This document shows, one piece after another, positions 56,457-64,000 of a DNA stretch of 64,000 bases (position 1 is its first letter; each line of letters begins with the position of its first letter). The DNA is from an uncultured bacterium (GTDB lineage Bacteria; Actinomycetota; Coriobacteriia; Coriobacteriales; Coriobacteriaceae), in assembly GCA_905215755.1 (NCBI GenBank), contig CAJMRE010000004.1:1-64000 (forward strand), written 5' to 3'. Both the position numbers and the translations under genes were made by a program. The notes beneath the pieces were generated by a model. It worked only from the letters and a program-made list of their open reading frames with translations. It was not told where the DNA came from and made no database searches.

Positions 56457-57422
56457 ATGGCTGACAAGAACCCTTTGACTCCGGAAGAAGTGACGGAGTT
56501 ATTCTCCGAAATCGATGCATCCGGCGTCTTGGATCCCACGCTCGCCAAAAAGCGTACCGAGCGCATGCGTGAGAAGGAGGCTGCGGCCAAGCGCGGTGAC
56601 AAAGCGGCGCTAGCGCAGCTGCGCAGCGAGGACCGCGCGAGCCAGGCAAAACATATCGACCCGCTGTCCGAGGACGATCCTTCGGGCTCGCAGGTGAGCC
56701 ATACCATTACGAAGACCGCGATGGCCGTGGTCATCGGTATTTTGGTGCTGATCGTGGGCATGCAGATTGGCTACGGCGTGATGCGTCGTCTGAACACCGC
56801 CAACCTGTCCGAGAGCGTTTCGGTCGATACCGTTTCGACGGCGCTGAAGGGCGGCCTTGAGTGGGGCAATGGCTTTACGCAGTTCCCGCTCGACTTTACC
56901 GTCGATGAAGCCGATGAACGCACGGGCACGGTCGAGGTGACGGTGTTGGACACATCGTCTGCCAACGAGCTCGAGCTGCTGTCCAACGGGCAGATCCAGG
57001 CCGCGGCGCTTGCGACCAACGCGTTGCTCAACGATAAGATCGACCGCGTGGTGTATAACGTTCACGCCTATATCGACGAGGATAGCAACATTCAGCACGA
57101 TTCCTTCTTTGGCATGTTCCCCGCGCGGGGCCACCAGAGCGCCATTTTGACGTTCGTGTGGACCAAGAGCTCATCCAACGCCACGAGTATCGACTGGAAG
57201 ATGCGCATCGTGAGTATGGATGACACCATCGCCGAGCGCATTCAGAAGCAGGTGAACTCGGTGTCGTCGTTGATTGAGGATCCGGTGGTGAGCCAGACCA
57301 AGATTGACGAGGAAAAGGCCGAGCGTGACCTGGAGCATCGTCTGCATGGCCGCGAGATTTTCCGCGGCGGCAAGCCCGATCGCACACCGTCCGAACTGCT
57401 GGAACAGGACAAGAAAAAGTAA
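56457..57422 (+). CDS. Membrane-anchored protein of unknown function
   Basis: 321 residues, not recognised. A charged N-terminal segment (about 1-78, Lys/Glu/Ala-rich) is followed by one hydrophobic helix (about 84-108, MAVVIGILVLIVGMQIGYGV), then an extracytoplasmic domain of about 180 residues with alternating strands, and a charged C-terminal tail (RDLEHRLHGRE, EQDKKK). It lies 19 nt after the ABC exporter gene, with a good AGGAAG site, so it may be part of the exporter complex; this is inferred from context. Confidence 0.7.
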   Translation: MADKNPLTPEEVTELFSEIDASGVLDPTLAKKRTERMREKEAAAKRGDKAALAQLRSEDRASQAKHIDPLSEDDPSGSQVSHTITKTAMAVVIGILVLIVGMQIGYGVMRRLNTANLSESVSVDTVSTALKGGLEWGNGFTQFPLDFTVDEADERTGTVEVTVLDTSSANELELLSNGQIQAAALATNALLNDKIDRVVYNVHAYIDEDSNIQHDSFFGMFPARGHQSAILTFVWTKSSSNATSIDWKMRIVSMDDTIAERIQKQVNSVSSLIEDPVVSQTKIDEEKAERDLEHRLHGREIFRGGKPDRTPSELLEQDKKK

Positions 57423-57428
57423 GACGCC

Positions 57429-57469
57429 ATCATCCCGCGTGAGCCATAAGCCCCGCGGGATGATTTTTT
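57429..57469 (+). terminator. Terminator of the ABC exporter operon
   Basis: An 11-bp stem ATCATCCCGCG/CGCGGGATGAT followed by six T residues, directly after the membrane protein stop. Confidence 0.92.
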
Positions 57470-57593
57470 AATCCCCGTCCCAGAGAAATCATTATGCATA
57501 GAAAGTCATAATTATCATTTCGTAAACATTTCGATGAAATTAACGCCATGAGGCATGCTTGCGGTTACAATACCGCGAGGCCTAACTACACAC

Positions 57594-57620
57594 CTTTAAG
57601 CCGGTCCTGTGAGACCGGGA
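57594..57620 (+). promoter_or_regulatory. PyrR-type RNA binding site in the carA leader
   Basis: TTTAAG followed by CCGGTC-ctgtga-GACCGG (57601-57618) matches the consensus of PyrR-binding loops (TCCNGNGAGAC with flanking pairing). The ribosome site AAGGAG follows just 1-2 nt later, so PyrR bound with UMP would cover it and block translation, as described for mycobacterial pyr mRNA. No pyrR gene is in the window. Confidence 0.75.
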
Positions 57621-57629
57621 AGGAGAATT

Positions 57630-59069
57630 ATGGCGAACAACCATACCGCGGGCGCTGCCGCCCGCACCTTCGCGCCCAGCGAGCTTTGCCAGCGTATGCT
57701 GGCCAAAACCAGCAAGGGCACCTGCGGTCCCTGCATTCTGTATCTTGAGGATGGGACCATTTTTTATGGACGTGCATGCGGCGCCGAGGGCACCGCGACC
57801 GGCGAAGTCTGCTTCAACACCTCACTCGAGGGCTACTTTGAGGTCATGACCGACCCGAGTTATGCCGGCCAAATCGTAACCATGACCTATCCGCAGATCG
57901 GCAACTACGGTATCGACGAGACCGACGTCCAGTCGGCCTTCCCCGGCGACGCCGTGCGCCCTGCGAGCGCTCCGGCTATGCGCGGCATGATCGTTCGCGA
58001 CATGTGCACCACGCCTTCTAACTGGCGCTCGGCCGTCAGCGTGCCGGAGTATCTGCGCGCCCATGGCATCGTCGCTATCGAGGGCGTCGACACCCGCGCT
58101 CTGGTGCGCCATCTGCGCGACAATGGTTCCAAGATGGGCATTATCTCGACCGAGATCTTCGACGTCGACGAGCTTGCCGAGCGTCTGGCCGCAGCGCCCA
58201 CGCTGGTAGGCGAGAACCTGGTCAAGACCGTAAGTTGCCCCGCGCCTCATGAGTTTGTGGCTGCCGACCTGCCTGCCACGCATGACTTTGCGCTTTCGGC
58301 TGCCGCTCCTGCCCGTCACAAAGTGGTCGCCTACGACTGCGGTGTGAAGCGCGGCATTCTGGAGGGGCTGGTCCGCGCCGGCTGCGACCTTACCGTCGTG
58401 CCGCGGGACACGCCCGCGAGTGAGGTGCTCGACATGAATCCCGACGGCGTCTTTTTGTCCAATGGCCCCGGCGACCCCGACGCCGTGGTGGAGACCTACG
58501 AGCAGGTGCAGCAGCTGATCGGCAAGGTGCCGGTCTTTGGTATTTGTCTTGGTCACCAGATGATCAGCCTGGCCTGCAGCGCCCAGATGGAAAAGCTTAA
58601 GTTCGGTCACCGCGGTGGCAACCAGCCGGTTATGAACCTGGTAAGCCGCCGTGTGGAGATCACCGCGCAAAACCATGGCTTTGGCCTGCTGTTCCCCAGC
58701 TTGGGCAAGCTTGTCCCCGAGCTTTCCGGCGGCGAGACCGAGCATGCGGCCGATGGAGATCTGCGCGTCTGGGTGCGCCGCGGAATCGCGCCGGTCGTGA
58801 TGAACGAGCGCTTTGGCCGCATTCGCCTAACACATGTGAACCTCAACGACGGCACCGCCGAGGGCATCCAGCTGCTCGACGCCCCGTGCTTCTCGGTCCA
58901 GTATCACCCCGAGGCCTCGCCTGGCCCCACCGATGCCCACTATCTCTTTACCGCCTTTACGCGACTCATGGACGGCGAGGAGAACTACCTGGACATCGAC
59001 ACCGCGAAGGACCGCCTGGCTGGCTGGAACTTTGCCGAGACCGCCGCGACCGAGACCGAGGAGAACTAA
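57630..59069 (+). CDS. carA: Carbamoyl-phosphate synthase small subunit
   Basis: Glutamine amidotransferase subunit that passes ammonia to CarB, feeding pyrimidine and arginine synthesis. It has 479 residues, against the usual ~360-380. The N-terminal domain has [12 protein letters not shown] and [16 protein letters not shown]. The GATase domain has [13 protein letters not shown] (nucleophile Cys), AQNHGF and [11 protein letters not shown] (His/Glu). Extra parts are an N-terminal ~35 residues, an insertion of about 33 residues after the QNHGF motif, and a C-terminal tail. ATG 57630 has AAGGAG 4 nt upstream. It is upstream of carB with a one-base gap. Confidence 0.93.
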   Translation: MANNHTAGAAARTFAPSELCQRMLAKTSKGTCGPCILYLEDGTIFYGRACGAEGTATGEVCFNTSLEGYFEVMTDPSYAGQIVTMTYPQIGNYGIDETDVQSAFPGDAVRPASAPAMRGMIVRDMCTTPSNWRSAVSVPEYLRAHGIVAIEGVDTRALVRHLRDNGSKMGIISTEIFDVDELAERLAAAPTLVGENLVKTVSCPAPHEFVAADLPATHDFALSAAAPARHKVVAYDCGVKRGILEGLVRAGCDLTVVPRDTPASEVLDMNPDGVFLSNGPGDPDAVVETYEQVQQLIGKVPVFGICLGHQMISLACSAQMEKLKFGHRGGNQPVMNLVSRRVEITAQNHGFGLLFPSLGKLVPELSGGETEHAADGDLRVWVRRGIAPVVMNERFGRIRLTHVNLNDGTAEGIQLLDAPCFSVQYHPEASPGPTDAHYLFTAFTRLMDGEENYLDIDTAKDRLAGWNFAETAATETEEN

Positions 59070-59070
59070 C

Positions 59071-62385
<3,315 letters not shown>

Positions 62386-62397
62386 TGTGACCTGTCC

Positions 62398-62488
62398 GGC
62401 CGGGGCGGGAGGGGCCGAGATTTCCCCCTTTCGCTCCGGCTGCAAGCAGAGTCGCTCAGGAGGAAACTCGGCCCCTCCCGCCCCGGCC
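62398..62488. repeat. Long inverted repeat after carB (element 1)
   Basis: Arms 62398-62425 and 62462-62488 pair over 27 bp with one bulge, forming a G/C-rich stem. The loop has the words TCGCTCC and GTCGCTCAGG, which recur in the opposite orientation in the loop of element 2. It lies 13 nt after the carB stop. It is not a terminator, as no T-run follows. Confidence 0.8.
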
Positions 62489-62561
62489 TGCGGTGACTCG
62501 GTTGCACCGTGTGCTGCCAAAGGGGCTTTGCGCGATGACTAGGGCTGAATAAAAAGTGAGT

Positions 62562-62597
62562 GTGGGATCCGCCGTTCGTTCGAACGGCGGATCCCAC
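62562..62597. terminator. Strong palindrome, likely bidirectional terminator
   Basis: A 17-bp perfect stem GTGGGATCCGCCGTTCG and its complement with a 2-nt centre. The plus side continues with GTTAATATTT and the minus side with CTTTTT. It lies between the two long inverted repeats and probably ends the carAB transcript. Confidence 0.65.
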
Positions 62598-62638
62598 GTT
62601 AATATTTCAGCCAACGTATGTCATGGCAATTCCCGGTA

Positions 62639-62743
62639 GGTCCCCGGGTGCCCCGCGGCGGGCTGGGTTTATTGTCTGAGCGACTTTGCGAAGCAAGGGG
62701 AGCGAAGATAAAAACCCAGCCCGACGCGGGGCACCCGGGGACC
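62639..62743. repeat. Long inverted repeat before purE (element 2)
   Basis: Arms 62639-62672 and 62708-62743 pair over about 34 bp with one mismatch and a 2-nt bulge. The loop carries GTCTGAGCGAC and GGAGCGA, the reverse complements of the loop words of element 1. No coding frame or transposase is seen. Confidence 0.8.
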
Positions 62744-62829
62744 GCAGGGACGGGAGCAGCTATACTACTCTCAGTAGTTAAGGGTCGCGGATCCGCCGCG
62801 TCGCCGCTCTCAACAGGAGGTCTTTGTTT

Positions 62830-63294
62830 ATGGCAGATCAAAAGCCGGTCGTCGGGATCATCATGGGTTCCAAGTCCGATCTGGGCGTTATGGAAGGCTG
62901 CACCGCCGAGCTCGAGGCGCTTGGTGTGCCCTATGAGCTCGTCATTGCGAGCGCACACCGCACGCCGGCGAAGGTCCACGAGTGGGCCTCGACTGCCGCC
63001 GATCGCGGTATCAAAGTGATTATCGCCGCCGCCGGCAAGGCTGCTCACCTGGGCGGTGTCGTGGCTGCCTTTACGCCGCTGCCGGTCATCGGCGTGCCTA
63101 TGAAGACGAGTGACCTGGGCGGCATGGATTCGCTGCTGTCGATGGTGCAGATGCCTTCGGGCGTGCCCGTGGCCTGCGTTGCCATCAACGGCGCCAAGAA
63201 CGCCGCCATCTACGCCACGCAGATTCTGGGCGCTTGCGACCCCGAGTACCGCAAGGTTATCGAGAAGATGAAGCAGGAGATGGCCGACGCCTAG
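62830..63294 (+). CDS. purE: N5-carboxyaminoimidazole ribonucleotide mutase
   Basis: PurE class I converts N5-CAIR to CAIR in purine synthesis. It has 154 residues with GIIMGSKSDLGVM, the active-site SAHRTPAKVHE and AAAGKAAHLGGVVAA, and PVIGVPMKTSDLGGMDSLLS. AGGAGG 8 nt before ATG 62830 favours this start over a frame two codons earlier. The next substrate step is PurC, encoded at the left end. purK is not in the window. Confidence 0.96.
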   Translation: MADQKPVVGIIMGSKSDLGVMEGCTAELEALGVPYELVIASAHRTPAKVHEWASTAADRGIKVIIAAAGKAAHLGGVVAAFTPLPVIGVPMKTSDLGGMDSLLSMVQMPSGVPVACVAINGAKNAAIYATQILGACDPEYRKVIEKMKQEMADA

Positions 63295-63329
63295 GCGTTC
63301 CGCCGTTTCACCGCAGTATAAGGAGAGCC

Positions 63330-64000
63330 ATGTCCGACTATCAGGGAAAACGATTCAAGGCTTCTCAGATTCCCGATCCGTCGAAGCCGGGTGCTGCCCA
63401 TGCGGCACAGCAGGGTCGGACATCCTCTCCTCAGCAGCCGCGCGCACCGCGTCCCGTAACGCCGATGTCCCATCATCGCCAGGATACGCCGGCTGCATAT
63501 CGCCCTTCGTCGTATGATACGGCCAAGAAAGAATCTCGTTCTACGAAACAGTCGGGCGCTGCTCCGTCGAGCTATACCGAGCCGCCGCGCAAAAAGCGCC
63601 GCTCCGTTATCCCCATCTTGCTCATCATTATTGGCATCGGCCTAATCGTTGCCGCCGCTGCCATCTTTATCAATGCGCAGATTGGTTACAAGCAGGCGAG
63701 CGAGTCGTACCAAAAGATCGAAAAGCAATATATAAGCGATAAGGACGCCAGCGGTGTGCCGATTATCGACTTCGATGCGCTTGCTCAGACAAACCCCGAG
63801 ATTGTGGGTTGGATTTATGTGCCGGGAACCAACATCAACTATCCCGTGGTGCAGACCAACAACAACTCCAAATACCTCAACACGCTGTTCGACGGTACAG
63901 CCAATGCATCTGGGGCCATTTTCCTGGATAGCGATGACACCGCGCCGGGAATGGTTGACCAGCAGACCACGATCTACGGACACCATATGAACGATGGGTC
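63330..64000 (+). CDS. Class B sortase, cut by the right edge
   Basis: This partial gene runs past the edge; 223 codons are seen. AAGGAG precedes ATG 63330. Residues 1-90 are Pro/Ser/Gln-rich and cytoplasmic, followed by a basic RKKRR patch and one hydrophobic helix (about 93-115). The sortase domain begins with NPEIVGWIYVPGTNINYPVVQT and reaches YGHHM, whose His is the catalytic one of class B sortases. The catalytic Cys and Arg lie outside the window. It may anchor proteins such as the LPATG adhesin at 9.7 kb or a pilus, but its own substrate is unknown. Confidence 0.88.
   Translation, partial: MSDYQGKRFKASQIPDPSKPGAAHAAQQGRTSSPQQPRAPRPVTPMSHHRQDTPAAYRPSSYDTAKKESRSTKQSGAAPSSYTEPPRKKRRSVIPILLIIIGIGLIVAAAAIFINAQIGYKQASESYQKIEKQYISDKDASGVPIIDFDALAQTNPEIVGWIYVPGTNINYPVVQTNNNSKYLNTLFDGTANASGAIFLDSDDTAPGMVDQQTTIYGHHMNDG

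Overview
The window is about 64 kb of a high-GC actinobacterial chromosome and covers the replication-origin region. Gene content and order (rpmH-rnpA-yidD-yidC-jag-rsmG-parA-parB on one side of the origin, dnaA-dnaN-recF-DciA-like-gyrB-gyrA on the other) are those of a bacterial oriC. Protein style, acidic extensions, an LPxTG thioester adhesin, a class B sortase and tandem WYL regulators suggest a gut Coriobacteriia member, most likely Collinsella or a close relative. That assignment is by recognition only, with no database search. No prophage, transposase, CRISPR array or rRNA operon was seen.

Layout. 1-9.4 kb (mostly minus): tRNA-Lys, an M29 aminopeptidase, purC with a small membrane protein, an OmpR-type two-component system, a Tat-type lipoprotein with a TSCPD-domain partner, purB and tRNA-Gly. 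9.7-13.1 kb: a large sortase-anchored thioester/CnaB adhesin. 13.2-22.6 kb: a membrane M28-like peptidase with a long disordered insert, two overlapping WYL regulators, and a DnaQ-DinG exonuclease-helicase coupled to ddl. 22.7-29.0 kb: rlmN, then the parB/parA/rsmG and jag/yidC/yidD/rnpA/rpmH blocks with three parS sites spaced exactly 39 bp. 29.0-40.3 kb: the origin, a GHKL ATPase directly upstream of dnaA, dnaA, the unwinding region, dnaN, recF, a DciA-like gene, gyrB and gyrA. 40.4-47.1 kb: a tRNA-Ile/Ala/Ile cluster, a bifunctional-nuclease-domain gene, typA, membrane proteins and two tRNA-Ser genes. 47.5-57.5 kb: rpsF-ssb-rpsR-rplI, dnaB, purA, purD, a Nudix hydrolase, an ABC exporter and an envelope protein. 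57.5-64 kb: carA-carB behind a PyrR-type RNA site, purE, and a class B sortase cut by the right edge.

The genes fall into three jobs: chromosome start-up and segregation (DnaA, DnaB, DciA-like, clamp, gyrase, ParAB/parS), nucleotide synthesis (purC, purB, purA, purD, purE, carAB), and envelope biogenesis and surface (YidC, Jag, Ddl, adhesin, sortase).

The least explained signal is in the intergenic DNA. Two arrays of three perfect short hairpins, bounded by fragments of tRNA 3' ends, lie just downstream of tRNA-Gly and tRNA-Ser. Several 90-180 nt inverted repeats lie near gyrA, the ABC exporter and carB. Two of these share the same loop motif in opposite orientation, which suggests an undescribed family of structured repeats.
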